Shown one piece after another: positions 16,813-25,647 of a stretch of 64,000 nucleotides of DNA. This DNA comes from DATHTS01 sp041940425 (GTDB taxonomy: Bacteria > Acidobacteriota > Blastocatellia > Pyrinomonadales > Pyrinomonadaceae): contig JBGTSF010000020.1 in the NCBI GenBank assembly GCA_041940425.1, forward strand, positions 1 through 64,000, given 5' to 3'. The translations under genes and the position numbers were made by a program. The notes beneath the pieces were generated by a model. That model worked only from the letters and a program-made list of their open reading frames with translations. It made no database searches and had not been told where the DNA came from. The stretch's first letter is position 1; every line of letters starts with the position of its first letter.

Positions 16813-17853
16813 CTAGACTTTAGTGTAATCAGTCAAAGAAGTTTTGTCGCCGAGAACCGCGCCTTTGCCGACCTTTGCATTTTGACCGATGTAACAGCTT
16901 CGACCGATGACGGCGCGGCTGATGTCGGCGGAATTGGCGATGTGCGTGTGCGACCAGACGACCGAATTTCCGATGACGGCTTTTTCTTCGACGTGAACGC
17001 CTGCGCCCAAAACCGAATTGATGACGCTCGCGCCGGGTTTGATGATGCAGTTTTCGCCGATGACCGAATTTTCGCTGACAAACGCGGTCGTCGCAACGTC
17101 GGAATTTTCACCGTTCCCGATCTCGAAACCCTTGATCTTTCCGTTCATAAAGTCGTGATGCGCGCCGAGATAACTTTCCGGCGTGCCGATGTCGCGCCAG
17201 TATTCGTTTTTCATTACGAAGGCGAAAAACGCTTTTTTCTTTTCGAGCAGGGCAGGGAAAAGATTATATTCAAATGAATGATTTTCGCCTTTCGGGATTA
17301 AATCCAGCACGGTCGGCTCTAAAACATAAATTCCGGCATTGATGTTATTAGTTGTCAATTTCGGAATGTCTTCCGGTTTCGGCTTTTCCAAAAAACGCAG
17401 AACTTTATTTTTTTTATCCGTTTCGACCAGACCGTAAGCCGAAGGATTTTCGACCGGCGTCAGAACGATGGTCGCTTCGGCGCGTTTTTCCTTGTGAAAA
17501 TTGATGACTTCGGCAATATCAACGTCGGTCAGAATATCGCCGTTAAAAACGATGGTCGTTTCGCGGATCGCGTCTTCGGCGTATTTGTATGCGCCGGCTG
17601 TTCCCATCGGCGCGGGTTCGGTTACGTAGCGCAGTTTTACGCCGTGTTCCGCGCCGTCGCCGAGCAGATATTCTATCTTCCCGGGCTGGTAATTGAGCGA
17701 AAGCGTGATGTCGGTGATCCCGGCTTTTTTCAGAATTTCCAATTGATACAATAAAAACGGGCGGTTCATTACCGGGACGATCGGTTTCGGTGTGTAAACG
17801 GTCAGCGGTCGCAGGCGCGTTCCTTTTCCTCCGGCTAAAATAAGTGCTTGCAT
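16813..17853 (-). CDS. NDP-sugar pyrophosphorylase (GDP-mannose/glucose-1-phosphate type) with left-handed beta-helix
   Basis: The product is 346 residues. The nucleotidyltransferase domain opens with LILAGGKGTRLRPLT and TPKPIVPVMNRP and has the FNGDILTDVD metal site. The C-terminal 110 residues are hexapeptide repeats typical of a left-handed beta helix (VISENSVIGENCIIKPG pattern). The enzyme activates a hexose-1-phosphate for envelope or exopolysaccharide synthesis. Mannose-1-phosphate guanylyltransferase is the likeliest reaction, but glucose-1-phosphate thymidylyl- or adenylyltransferase cannot be excluded. It is the first gene of the minus-strand run and is divergent from the TPR gene. 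Confidence 0.88.
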   Translation of the reverse strand: MQALILAGGKGTRLRPLTVYTPKPIVPVMNRPFLLYQLEILKKAGITDITLSLNYQPGKIEYLLGDGAEHGVKLRYVTEPAPMGTAGAYKYAEDAIRETTIVFNGDILTDVDIAEVINFHKEKRAEATIVLTPVENPSAYGLVETDKKNKVLRFLEKPKPEDIPKLTTNNINAGIYVLEPTVLDLIPKGENHSFEYNLFPALLEKKKAFFAFVMKNEYWRDIGTPESYLGAHHDFMNGKIKGFEIGNGENSDVATTAFVSENSVIGENCIIKPGASVINSVLGAGVHVEEKAVIGNSVVWSHTHIANSADISRAVIGRSCYIGQNAKVGKGAVLGDKTSLTDYTKV

Positions 17854-17978
17854 AAAATTTCGACTTTAGATTTTACATTTATCTAACTCTCGCTTCAAAA
17901 AACGAAAGAATTTTCAAAGACTATAAATTCCAAAAAGCCGTAAATCTTCTGAAAACTTACAAAAAATGTTAAAAATCG

Positions 17979-18007
17979 TTGACACTTTTTGTGCATTCAT
18001 GTTAGCT
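17979..18007 (+). promoter_or_regulatory. Putative sigma-70 promoter for the TPR gene
   Basis: A perfect TTGACA lies at 17979-17984, with a weak -10 (TTAGCT or TAGCTT) 17-18 bp downstream and an A-rich stretch upstream. It would give a leader of about 105 nt. The divergent spacer 17854-18119 otherwise holds no ORF. Confidence 0.45.
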
Positions 18008-18119
18008 TAAATTTGCGGGTAAGTGTGCCGACGACCAGCCCGCAGTGTCTCTCGCCGGTAAAAAACGCTTTCAGTTTTTCTATTCCAAACAAAAGACTTC
18101 GGACAATTTTAAAATAATA

Positions 18120-20291
18120 ATGAGTTTCGATAAGGTAAAAGCAATGCGAAATGCCGAGCGATATTTGTCGCAAGGCAAAATCCGCGCCGCGATTGGAGAA
18201 TACAGGCAGGTCGTCGAAAGCGACCCGCGTGACTTCAGCACGATGAATATTCTCGGCGATTTATGCGTTAAAAATTCCGAAACCGACGAAGCCGTTAAAT
18301 ATTTCACGAAAGTCGCCGAACACTACGGCAACCAGGGCTTTGCCCAGAAAGCCATCGCCGTTTACAACAAGATCGCCCGCCTCAAACCCGATTCGATAGA
18401 AGTTTCCGCCAAACTCGCCGAGCTTCACCGGATGAAAGGCTCGGTCGCCGAAGCCCGCCTGCATTATACGACCGTCGCCGAAGAATACCAGCGGCGCGGA
18501 AAAAAACTCGAAGCTCTCGACATTTGGAAAAACATCGCCGAACTCGACCCGAACAATGTAGATATTTATCTGAGAATCGCCGACGTTTACCGGCAGGAAA
18601 ATCAGACCGAAGAAGCGGCGAAATCTTACACCGAAGCCGGTTTGAGAATGGCGAGTCTCGAACGGCACGAAGAGGCTCTCGAAGCGTTTAGCAAAGCCTT
18701 TGAATTTTGTCCGAACGACATCGCTCTGCTGAACGGGATGGTCAAATCGCAGATCGCGCAGGGGCTTTCGGACGAAGCCGCGAAGACGCTCGAAAATCTG
18801 ATCGCCGAACAACCCTCGAACAAGGATTTGAGTTATCTACTGATTGACTGCTATCTCGATCTCGAAAGACCGCTCGATGCTGAACGGATCATTCATCAGC
18901 TTGTCGAACGCGAACCCGCCGAATATCCGAAACTTCTTGAACTGCTCGATATTTATTTCAAGCTAAACGATACGGAATCGGCGACGCGCGTTTTGCTCAT
19001 CACCTCGGAACAGCTTCTGGTCAGCGGAAGATCGGATGAATTTCTAAACTGGCTGAACGAAATTTTGATCAGAGACCCGGAAAACATCGAAGCCCTGCGG
19101 CTTTTGGTGCGTTTTTACAGTTGGCAGCGAGACGAACGGGAACTTCGCGCCGCGCTCGAACGGCTCGCCGAATCCGCCCGTCTGAACGAATCGGTTGACG
19201 ACGAACGCTACGCGCTGACCCAGCTCGTCATGATGCTTCCGGCTGAAGTCGTCTATGCGAAAAGACTGCAGGAAATAAACTCGGAACACGGATTTATCGA
19301 AGTCGAATCAATCGTTAATGTCAATCAAGAAGCGGCAGCAGATTCGATCGGTGCGGAACAAAGTTTCGAGAGCTTTGCAATCGTCCCGGATAAAGACGAA
19401 TCTCCCGTTGCTTCTTTCGCGAAATTTGAAAATCTGTATGCCGAAGAAACAGGCGAAAATGCATTAAATGGAAACGGCTTTCACACGGAAAAGGGGCAAG
19501 TGTTTGAAACGCCGATCTTTCAGGAAGTTAATAATTCGCCCGACATTCAACAGCAGGTTTCGGAAGAATCTCCGGGCGAAAAACCGCTGTCGCTCTCCGA
19601 TGAACGAAGACTGCAGCAGGAACTCGAAGGCGTCGAATTTTATATCGCTCAAGGCTACAAAGAGCTGGCGGCGAAATCTCTCGATGCTCTGGAACGAGAA
19701 TTCGGAAACCGCGGGGAATTCGGCGAATACCGCAGACAGTTAAACGGTTCGTCGCAAAATGCGAATTTTCTGCCGGAATCCTTCGCCGACATCGCGCAGG
19801 GCGAATCCGTTCCGCAAATCCAAACCGCGAGTTTCGATCCGATGGGCGATTTCCGCAGTGAACTGGGACTCGAAGATAACACGGTCTCTTCCGCCGATAA
19901 CGATTACGAAACGCATTACCAGCTCGCCATCGCCTACAAGGAAATGGGGCTTCTCGAAGACGCGATCAAAGAATTTCAGGACGCGATCAATATGGCTCTG
20001 CCGGACGACGGTACGAACAGATTTTTTCAATGCGCCAATCTGCTCGGTTTCTGCTTTATGGAAAAACAAATGCCGAATCTCGCTCTGATGTGGTATCGCC
20101 GCGCGTTTGAAACCGTTAATTTGAACGAAGACGAACGTCAGGCTCTGCAATACGAAATCGCCTGCGCATATCAGGCGGGCGGCGAAGATGAAAAGGCGCG
20201 AAGATACTTCGAACAGGTTTACGTCGTTGACGTTGATTACCGCGATGTCAGCGAAAGGCTCAGAAATTTACAGGAAAAGGTTACGCATTAG
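18120..20291 (+). CDS. Large TPR-repeat protein
   Basis: The product is 723 residues from ATG 18120 (MSFDKVKAMRNAERYLSQGK), the start of the first TPR helix. The GTG at 18045 would add 25 atypical residues. The N-terminal two-thirds is a nearly continuous array of TPR units (DFSTMNILGDLCVKN, AIAVYNKIARLKPDSIEV, PNNVDIYLRIADVYR). A low-complexity acidic region spans residues 405-510, and two or more TPRs follow at the C-terminus (NDYETHYQLAIAYKEMGL). There is no signal peptide or membrane segment, so it is a cytoplasmic scaffold. No enzymatic domain is visible. Its partner is unknown; the small membrane protein immediately downstream is a candidate. Confidence 0.85.
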   Translation: MSFDKVKAMRNAERYLSQGKIRAAIGEYRQVVESDPRDFSTMNILGDLCVKNSETDEAVKYFTKVAEHYGNQGFAQKAIAVYNKIARLKPDSIEVSAKLAELHRMKGSVAEARLHYTTVAEEYQRRGKKLEALDIWKNIAELDPNNVDIYLRIADVYRQENQTEEAAKSYTEAGLRMASLERHEEALEAFSKAFEFCPNDIALLNGMVKSQIAQGLSDEAAKTLENLIAEQPSNKDLSYLLIDCYLDLERPLDAERIIHQLVEREPAEYPKLLELLDIYFKLNDTESATRVLLITSEQLLVSGRSDEFLNWLNEILIRDPENIEALRLLVRFYSWQRDERELRAALERLAESARLNESVDDERYALTQLVMMLPAEVVYAKRLQEINSEHGFIEVESIVNVNQEAAADSIGAEQSFESFAIVPDKDESPVASFAKFENLYAEETGENALNGNGFHTEKGQVFETPIFQEVNNSPDIQQQVSEESPGEKPLSLSDERRLQQELEGVEFYIAQGYKELAAKSLDALEREFGNRGEFGEYRRQLNGSSQNANFLPESFADIAQGESVPQIQTASFDPMGDFRSELGLEDNTVSSADNDYETHYQLAIAYKEMGLLEDAIKEFQDAINMALPDDGTNRFFQCANLLGFCFMEKQMPNLALMWYRRAFETVNLNEDERQALQYEIACAYQAGGEDEKARRYFEQVYVVDVDYRDVSERLRNLQEKVTH

Positions 20292-20307
20292 GTTTTGAAA
20301 AGGTTTG

Positions 20308-20336
20308 TTGACAGGGCTGGATTAGAGTTATACTTT
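20308..20336 (+). promoter_or_regulatory. Consensus-like promoter for a possibly leaderless gene
   Basis: TTGACA at 20308-20313, a 17-bp spacer, and TACTTT at 20331-20336. The predicted transcription start, about 7 nt downstream, falls on the ATG at 20343. Confidence 0.55.
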
Positions 20337-20342
20337 GACGGT

Positions 20343-20681
20343 ATGGTTGAAAAACTAACCGTCATTTTTATTATTTTGATTTTTCTGCTGGTCGGAACAT
20401 ATCTGATCCTCTCGCCCTGGAATATTCTCAGCGGTATAAATTTGTGGGAACAAAACTTTTTTTTGGTTTTTGTTGCGCAAAAGACAGGACTTTCGCTTTT
20501 GCAGGAAGCGGTCGTTTCAAACTGGTTTCGCGGCGCGGTTACGGGACTCGGCGTGTTGAATATCGTAATCGCATTCTGGGAAATGGCGCATTTTAGTCAG
20601 AGCGTTGAGAAGCTCAAAGGCAGCGGGGAAAAAGCCGAGGCGGTAAGAAACAAACTGACAAATCAAACAGAAAATATTTAA
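20343..20681 (+). CDS. Small membrane protein of unknown function
   Basis: The product is about 112 residues. It has two hydrophobic helices (VIFIILIFLLVGTYLILS and AVTGLGVLNIVIAFWEMAHF) separated by a short loop, then a charged C-terminal tail. I do not recognise the family. The TTG at 20295 lies upstream of a good promoter whose start point would coincide with ATG 20343, so the shorter, perhaps leaderless form is preferred. The stop is one base before the thiE start, and it follows the TPR gene closely. Confidence 0.6.
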   Translation: MVEKLTVIFIILIFLLVGTYLILSPWNILSGINLWEQNFFLVFVAQKTGLSLLQEAVVSNWFRGAVTGLGVLNIVIAFWEMAHFSQSVEKLKGSGEKAEAVRNKLTNQTENI

Positions 20682-20682
20682 G

Positions 20683-21297
20683 TTGATTAAGCCGATAATT
20701 TATCTGATCACCGAGGGAAATCTGACCGCCGAAAATTTCGACGAAAAGAAAGACCGGATTCTCGAAATAATAAAAACCGCCGTCGAAAACAACGTTTCTC
20801 TGATTCAAATCCGCGAAAAAAATTTATCTGCCAAGCTCGTTTTTCAATTCGCGTCCGAAGCCGCCGATTTTACAAAAAATTCAAACGCGAAACTGCTTGT
20901 CAACGACCGCGCCGACATCGCGCTGGCGGCAATGGCGGACGGCGTTCACCTGACGGAAAACTCCGTTCCGGCAAAAATCATCCGCCGCGCTTTTCCGAAA
21001 AATTTTATTGTCGGAGTTTCGACGCATTCGGTTGCAGGCGCGGAAAAGGCGAAAACGCAGGGCGCGGATTTTGTAACCTTCAGTCCGGTCTTCACTTCGC
21101 CCGGAAAAGGCGAGCGGCAAGGTTTGGAAAAATTAAAAGAAGTTTGCGAAAAATTAAAATCATTTCCCGTTATCGCGCTCGGCGGAATTGACGAAACGAA
21201 TTACGAAGCGGTTTTAAAGTCGGGCGCGAGCGGTTTTGCGGCGATACGGTCTTTAAATAATTTTGAAAACCTGAAAGTGATCGGCGAAAGGTTTTGA
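20683..21297 (+). CDS. thiE: Thiamine-phosphate synthase
   Basis: The product is 204 residues and forms a TIM barrel. It carries the ThiE motifs IQIREKNL, LLVNDRADIAL, GVHLTE, VSTHSVAGAEKAKTQGADFVTFSPVF and ALGGIDETNYEAVLKSGASGFAAIR. It joins hydroxymethylpyrimidine diphosphate and thiazole phosphate to make thiamine phosphate. The start is TTG, since the N-terminal strand KPIIYLIT directly follows it and no ATG is near. The gene abuts the small membrane protein gene and is separated from thiD by a palindromic repeat. No TPP riboswitch is recognisable upstream. Confidence 0.93.
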   Translation: MIKPIIYLITEGNLTAENFDEKKDRILEIIKTAVENNVSLIQIREKNLSAKLVFQFASEAADFTKNSNAKLLVNDRADIALAAMADGVHLTENSVPAKIIRRAFPKNFIVGVSTHSVAGAEKAKTQGADFVTFSPVFTSPGKGERQGLEKLKEVCEKLKSFPVIALGGIDETNYEAVLKSGASGFAAIRSLNNFENLKVIGERF

Positions 21298-21301
21298 ATC
21301 C

Positions 21302-21372
21302 TAGTCAGAACCCCGAACGGTAGTGAGGAGCTTAAACTTTAGCCGGTCGCTACCGCTTCCGGTTCTGACCTT
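21302..21372. repeat. Palindromic dispersed repeat with AGCGGTAGCGACC core (copy 2)
   Basis: Imperfect arms GTCAGAACC.. at 21304-21331 and ..GGTTCTGAC at 21342-21369. The right arm read in reverse matches the left arm of the element at 27442-27469 (GTCAGAAC, then AGCGGTAGCGACC). It sits between thiE and thiD. Confidence 0.75.
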
Positions 21373-21388
21373 GAGGTAAAATGACAAA

Positions 21389-22252
21389 ATGACAAAAGTA
21401 GTTTTATCAATTGCCGGACTCGATCCGTCGGGCGGCGCGGGAATTATCGCCGACATAAAAACATTTTCCGCTTTCGGCTGTTTTGCGACCGCTGCCGTGT
21501 CTTCCGTAACTTTTCAAAACACGGTCGGCGTGTTCGGTGCGGATCATCAGACAGCCGAATCGGTTCGCCGGCAGGTCGCGCCCGTTCTCGAAGATTTCGA
21601 GGTCGCGGCTCTAAAAACCGGAATGCTTCCGACGCGCGAGGTTATCGAAGAAGTCGCCCGCATCGTTTCGGAAAACGGGCTGAATAATTTTGTGGTTGAT
21701 CCGGTCGTGCGTTCGACATCGGGTTTCGATCTGATTGACGACGCGGCTTTAAAATCTCTGATCGAAAAACTTTTCCCGCTGTCCGATCTGATCACGCCGA
21801 ATATTCCCGAAGCAGAAAGAATCGCCCGCCTAAAGATCGAATCCGAAAACGATCTGGAAAAAGCGGCGCGGATCATGCAGGAATTCGGGGCGAAAAATGT
21901 CTTGATAAAAGGCGGACATCTTTTTAATGAAAATACATCTGCAAAGGCAGATATGACAGGGAGCGCAAACAATACGGACGTTTCAGCAGAAATCAGACAT
22001 GCGATTGATTATCTATGGCTTGGAGATGAATTACATATCTGGAAAGCCGAATATATTAAAACCAATTCGACGCATGGAACGGGATGCACGCTTTCGGCGG
22101 CGATTGCGGCAAATCTGGCGCGCGGGAAAACGCTTATGGAAGCCGTCGAAATCTCGAAAAAATTCGTTACCGAAGCCATCCGAACTTCGCCCAATATCGG
22201 CGGGGGGCATTCACCGGTCAATCATTTAATAAACGGTTTGGAAATAAATTGA
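21389..22252 (+). CDS. thiD: Hydroxymethylpyrimidine/phosphomethylpyrimidine kinase
   Basis: The product is 287 residues of the ribokinase-like fold. It opens with VVLSIAGLDPSGGAGIIADIKTF and has VVDPVVRSTSG, TPNIPEAERIA and the C-terminal anion-hole motif HGTGCTLSAAIAANLARG. It phosphorylates HMP and HMP-phosphate, supplying the pyrimidine diphosphate used by ThiE. An insertion of about 30 residues at 184-216 (FNENTSAKADMTGSANNTDVSAEIR) is longer than usual in this loop. thiE lies just upstream; other thiamine genes are not in the window. Confidence 0.93.
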   Translation: MTKVVLSIAGLDPSGGAGIIADIKTFSAFGCFATAAVSSVTFQNTVGVFGADHQTAESVRRQVAPVLEDFEVAALKTGMLPTREVIEEVARIVSENGLNNFVVDPVVRSTSGFDLIDDAALKSLIEKLFPLSDLITPNIPEAERIARLKIESENDLEKAARIMQEFGAKNVLIKGGHLFNENTSAKADMTGSANNTDVSAEIRHAIDYLWLGDELHIWKAEYIKTNSTHGTGCTLSAAIAANLARGKTLMEAVEISKKFVTEAIRTSPNIGGGHSPVNHLINGLEIN

Positions 22253-22254
22253 AT

Positions 22255-23124
22255 TTATTGAGCGGGTGTGAAAATGCTCGGCGATTCATAGGTTACGCCG
22301 AAGGTGAGTCCTGTGCGCGGGCTGAATTTTGTCAGACCGAAAATCGCGGCGGTGTCGAATCTCAACCCCGACGCTCTGATCTGCGTGCCGACGCGAAATT
22401 GACCGACGCTTTCCGTCCCCAAAGGCGCGTCGCCGCTCCGGGTGCTGACGCGCCCGTTGACTTCGCTGACCAGATTGATGCGGTCGTTGACGCGGTAGAT
22501 TCCCGCGAGACCGTAAAGCAGAACGTCGTTTTGCGAAAAGCGTTCGAGCGGCGCGGTCATTATTCCGAGTCCGACATTGCCGAACATATTGAGCCGCGCC
22601 GTGTTGTTTTTGTCGCGGCTGCCGAATCTTTTCTGCACGAGAACTTTGCCGAAAACGTTTATCTGATTCGTCCCGATGCCGCGCGCCTGATTCGTATTCG
22701 GCATCTGAAAACCGAATTTGAAACCGAAGGCGGGTAGATTTTTTGTTTCGTTGCGGAGTTTTATTTTTGTCGAAATGATGAAATCGCCGCTGTCGTTGGT
22801 CGAGTTTCCGGCAACATCGAGCGGGATCGGCGCGGGCGTGGCTGCCGAGTTGATCGCCACGAAATTTTGCACCACGCCTTCGATCTGGAATTCGACGTTT
22901 TTTGAAAAACCGACGCTGACGCGAATGTCGCCGACGCTCGTCTGATCGCCTTTTAATCCCGAAAGCGGATATTTTACGTTCTGCAGAAAATCCACGCCCG
23001 CCGCGACTCTGATCGCGCCTTCCGGTGTCGTGTCAACGTCTTCGGTCAAAAGCGGTCGCTGCTGCGCAAAAGCAAAAGCCGCGGATGAGATTATTAAAAT
23101 AAGGATAAATAAAAGGCGTTTCAT
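22255..23124 (-). CDS. Outer-membrane-type beta-barrel protein of unknown function
   Basis: The product is 289 residues with signal peptide LLFILILIISSAAFAFA. The mature part opens with QRPLLTEDVDTTPEGAIRVAAGVDFLQN and has repeated amphipathic strands with Asn/Gly turns (VEFQIEGVVQNFVAI, INLVSEVNGRVS, LTFGVTYESPSIF), as in transporter-like barrels of the MetA/phenol-degradation class. That assignment is tentative. The stop is 2 bp from the convergent thiD stop, leaving no room for a separate terminator. Confidence 0.65.
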   Translation of the reverse strand: MKRLLFILILIISSAAFAFAQQRPLLTEDVDTTPEGAIRVAAGVDFLQNVKYPLSGLKGDQTSVGDIRVSVGFSKNVEFQIEGVVQNFVAINSAATPAPIPLDVAGNSTNDSGDFIISTKIKLRNETKNLPAFGFKFGFQMPNTNQARGIGTNQINVFGKVLVQKRFGSRDKNNTARLNMFGNVGLGIMTAPLERFSQNDVLLYGLAGIYRVNDRINLVSEVNGRVSTRSGDAPLGTESVGQFRVGTQIRASGLRFDTAAIFGLTKFSPRTGLTFGVTYESPSIFTPAQ

Positions 23125-23232
23125 ACTTTTAAGATTCTGCCATTAAAGAGCGGGACTTGTAAATCTTTCAGCGAAAAAACTAGTTAGTAAAATTATTCGA
23201 AAGCGGTTTGATACTTCGATAAACTTCAAAAG

Positions 23233-23267
23233 AAAAGGTTCCGCGAAAACCAAACGCGGAACCTTTT
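23233..23267 (-). terminator. Strong terminator of the CHRD/VCBS gene
   Basis: Perfect 13-bp arms, AAAAGGTTCCGCG at 23233-23245 and CGCGGAACCTTTT at 23255-23267, with a 9-base loop. It lies 22 bp after the minus-strand stop. Confidence 0.88.
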
Positions 23268-23289
23268 CGTTTTAGGAACTGCACCCGTT

Positions 23290-24657
23290 TTACCGGGCAT
23301 CAAACCGGTTGACCGGAAAATCACCACCCAAGCCCCATGGCTTGAATGTAACAGTATTGTTAAAACTGTTGAGAACGAAAAAGTTACTTTGCGCCGATGT
23401 AGTCGCGCCGGGACGATAGACCGCAATGTCGGTGCGGGCATCGCCGTCGAAATCGCCCTGTGTCGGGAAATCGGCGGACAGACCGAATTGCGTAACAGTC
23501 GTTGCGTTGTCCGAACTTCGGCGAATCCACCAGACCATCGGAGTCGTGGCGGTCGCGCCGGTTCGCGCGGCGGCAAAGTCGAATTTCCCGTCGCCGTCAT
23601 AATCGCCAGGAACGATCCAGTCGGTCGTGAAATTGCCCCACGGCTGGAAAAATACGCTGTTATCCGAACTTCGCATAACGATAAAAGTATTGGCGGGCGT
23701 GAGTCCGAAACGGTAAACCGCGATGTCGAATTTTCCGTCGCCGTCGTAATCGCCCGGAACGGGCGTGTCAAACTGGGTGGTTCCGTTGCCGGTCAAACCG
23801 AACGGAATCCACATAGCGGTATTGTCCGAGCTTCGCCTGATAAACCATGTCGTCTGAGCGGTTGCCGTCGCGCCGCGCCGGAATACCGCGATGTCGGTTA
23901 TTCCGTCGCCGTCATAATCGCGCGTGATCGCCTGATCGCCGAATACTCCCCACGCAAAATGCATAAGCGTAGAATCCGAACTTCTGATGATAAAGAAATT
24001 GCTTTGCAGTCCGGCGGACGCTCCGGCGCGGTAAATCGAATAATCGTCTTCGCCGTCGCCGTCAAAATCGCCGGGCGCGGGAAAATCGGTATTCGCGTCG
24101 CCGTGAATCACGCTCTCAAAACCGTTTGTACTGTTTGAATTAAACCATTGAAGAGGCGCGGGATTACCAGCCGGAAATCGCAGAATGCTGTAATCGGTTC
24201 TGCCGTCGCCGTCAAAATCTACCGGGCGGCGTTTGCCGATCTGCCCGCGAATCTCGCCGCCGGGATGATTAGCCGAGTGGACATTGACGTAACCGAGATT
24301 AGAGCGCAGTTGGGAAATCTGCGTCGAAGTGATTGATGCCATTCCCGTGATCACGCCGGATGTTCCGCCCGACGCGCCGAGATTGATGGCGATACCGGCG
24401 TTCATCCCGACCGGCGCGGGCGCGTGAATATGCGAAGCCGTCTGATTGCTCGACAGATTGTTATAGACGATCGTGAACGAGATCGTTCCGGCGGATTCGT
24501 TGAGAACGATCCGCGCATAACCTCTCCCGTTCGTGGCGACCGGACCGACTTCCTGTTCGCCCGTCAGATAGGCGTGAAACGTTTCCGCCCGCGCCGCCGC
24601 CGACAGCATACAAACGAAAACCAGACCGATAAAAAGAACATTGATTCGCTTTTTCAT
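23290..24657 (-). CDS. Secreted CHRD-domain protein with FG-GAP/VCBS repeats
   Basis: The product is 455 residues with a signal peptide (VLFIGLVFVCMLSAAARA). Residues 24-142 form a CHRD domain (FHAYLTGEQEVGPV, SHIHAPAPVGMNAGIAINLG, VNVHSANHPGGEIRGQIG). The remainder is about seven repeats of roughly 45 residues, each with DFDGDGxxDIAVxR and SSDN motifs. The DxDxDG loops resemble calcium-binding propeller blades. It is predicted to be extracellular and structural or adhesive; the ligand is unknown. It is one of five VCBS proteins in the window and the only one with CHRD. Confidence 0.85.
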   Translation of the reverse strand: MKKRINVLFIGLVFVCMLSAAARAETFHAYLTGEQEVGPVATNGRGYARIVLNESAGTISFTIVYNNLSSNQTASHIHAPAPVGMNAGIAINLGASGGTSGVITGMASITSTQISQLRSNLGYVNVHSANHPGGEIRGQIGKRRPVDFDGDGRTDYSILRFPAGNPAPLQWFNSNSTNGFESVIHGDANTDFPAPGDFDGDGEDDYSIYRAGASAGLQSNFFIIRSSDSTLMHFAWGVFGDQAITRDYDGDGITDIAVFRRGATATAQTTWFIRRSSDNTAMWIPFGLTGNGTTQFDTPVPGDYDGDGKFDIAVYRFGLTPANTFIVMRSSDNSVFFQPWGNFTTDWIVPGDYDGDGKFDFAAARTGATATTPMVWWIRRSSDNATTVTQFGLSADFPTQGDFDGDARTDIAVYRPGATTSAQSNFFVLNSFNNTVTFKPWGLGGDFPVNRFDAR

Positions 24658-25024
24658 TTTTTTCTCCTTAAACCTTAAAAATTACCGTTTGCGCGGGAAA
24701 ACCGGAAAAACGATTTCCGCCTCACACATCGGTAGAGAACAAACGGCAGAATGTTTCGGACAAAAGAAAATCCGTTTTAGACGAATTATACTTTCCGAAA
24801 CGCCGAACAAATCATTTATTGTTTACTAATTAGGACATTACGCCTGTTACAAAATGATGTCAATGTTTTTTTTCCGGCGGTTGTTTGAAAAAGCAAGACC
24901 GAATTTTTGATATTTTCTCAAACAAATTTTCGCTTTGGACAATGAGAGCAAAAATTGGCACAATAAGCACATAAAATTTCCCATCTGAGAGCCATCGTAA
25001 AATACAAAAAACTGAAGGAGACAG
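24658..25024. other. Divergent intergenic region without a gene
   Basis: AT-rich spacer between the divergent CHRD/VCBS and DinB genes. It must carry both promoters, but no hexamer pair stands out and no credible ORF is present. A GAAGGAG ribosome binding site for DinB ends at 25020. Confidence 0.5.
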
Positions 25025-25555
25025 ATGATGAGTATCGGTCAAAAAGAACAAACTATGACTATCGGGCAGATGCTTGCCGCCGAGTTGAAACAGGAAGCGG
25101 TTGCCGCGCGCAAGATGCTGGAGCGCGTTCCGAACGATAAATTGGATTGGCAGCCGCACGAAAAATCAATGACGCTTGGACGGCTCGCCGGTCATGTCGT
25201 CGAGATGGTAACGTGGGCGAATGTAACCGTCGAGCAGGACGAACTCGATTTTGCGACTGCCGGTTACAAACCCAAAGAATACACGGCGGCGGCGGAGCTT
25301 GTTGCCGATTTCGATCAGAATGTTTCGAGCGCGCTGGAAGTTTTAAATTCGACTGCGGATGAAACGATGACGCACAACTGGCGGCTCAGAAACGGCGAGC
25401 AGGTTTATTTTGAACTGCCGAAAGCCGCTGTTTTGCGGACAATGATGATGAATCACATCATTCATCATCGCGGGCAATTATCGGTTTACCTGCGTCTGCT
25501 CGATGTTCCTGTTCCGCCGGTTTACGGTCCTTCGGCGGACGAGCAAGCATTTTAA
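25025..25555 (+). CDS. DinB-family protein
   Basis: The product is 176 residues with the four-helix DinB/YfiT fold. The metal-binding histidines are in LAGHVVEM and in NHIIHHRGQLSVYLR near residues 145-150. Members include metal-dependent thiol transferases such as bacillithiol S-transferase; the thiol used here is unknown. GAAGGAG precedes the ATG, and a second ATG follows directly. It is transcribed divergently from the CHRD gene and followed by a hairpin at 25576. Confidence 0.88.
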   Translation: MMSIGQKEQTMTIGQMLAAELKQEAVAARKMLERVPNDKLDWQPHEKSMTLGRLAGHVVEMVTWANVTVEQDELDFATAGYKPKEYTAAAELVADFDQNVSSALEVLNSTADETMTHNWRLRNGEQVYFELPKAAVLRTMMMNHIIHHRGQLSVYLRLLDVPVPPVYGPSADEQAF

Positions 25556-25575
25556 CTCAGGTCTTATAACAAACG

Positions 25576-25618
25576 ATTTCGGATCGAAATCTTTAACACA
25601 GATATTTCGATCCGAAAT
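25576..25618. terminator. Hairpin after the DinB gene
   Basis: Arms ATTTCGGATCGAAAT at 25576-25590 and ATTTCGATCCGAAAT at 25604-25618 are perfect 15-bp complements. No T-tract follows on the plus strand, so the terminator function is uncertain. Confidence 0.6.
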
Positions 25619-25647
25619 AAAAATTCCAATACCTTAAGTTTTGAAAA

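Noticed and set aside
20450..20690. TPP riboswitch before thiE
   Set aside because: No conserved thi-box (CUGAGA with ACCUGA) is visible; the upstream region is coding.
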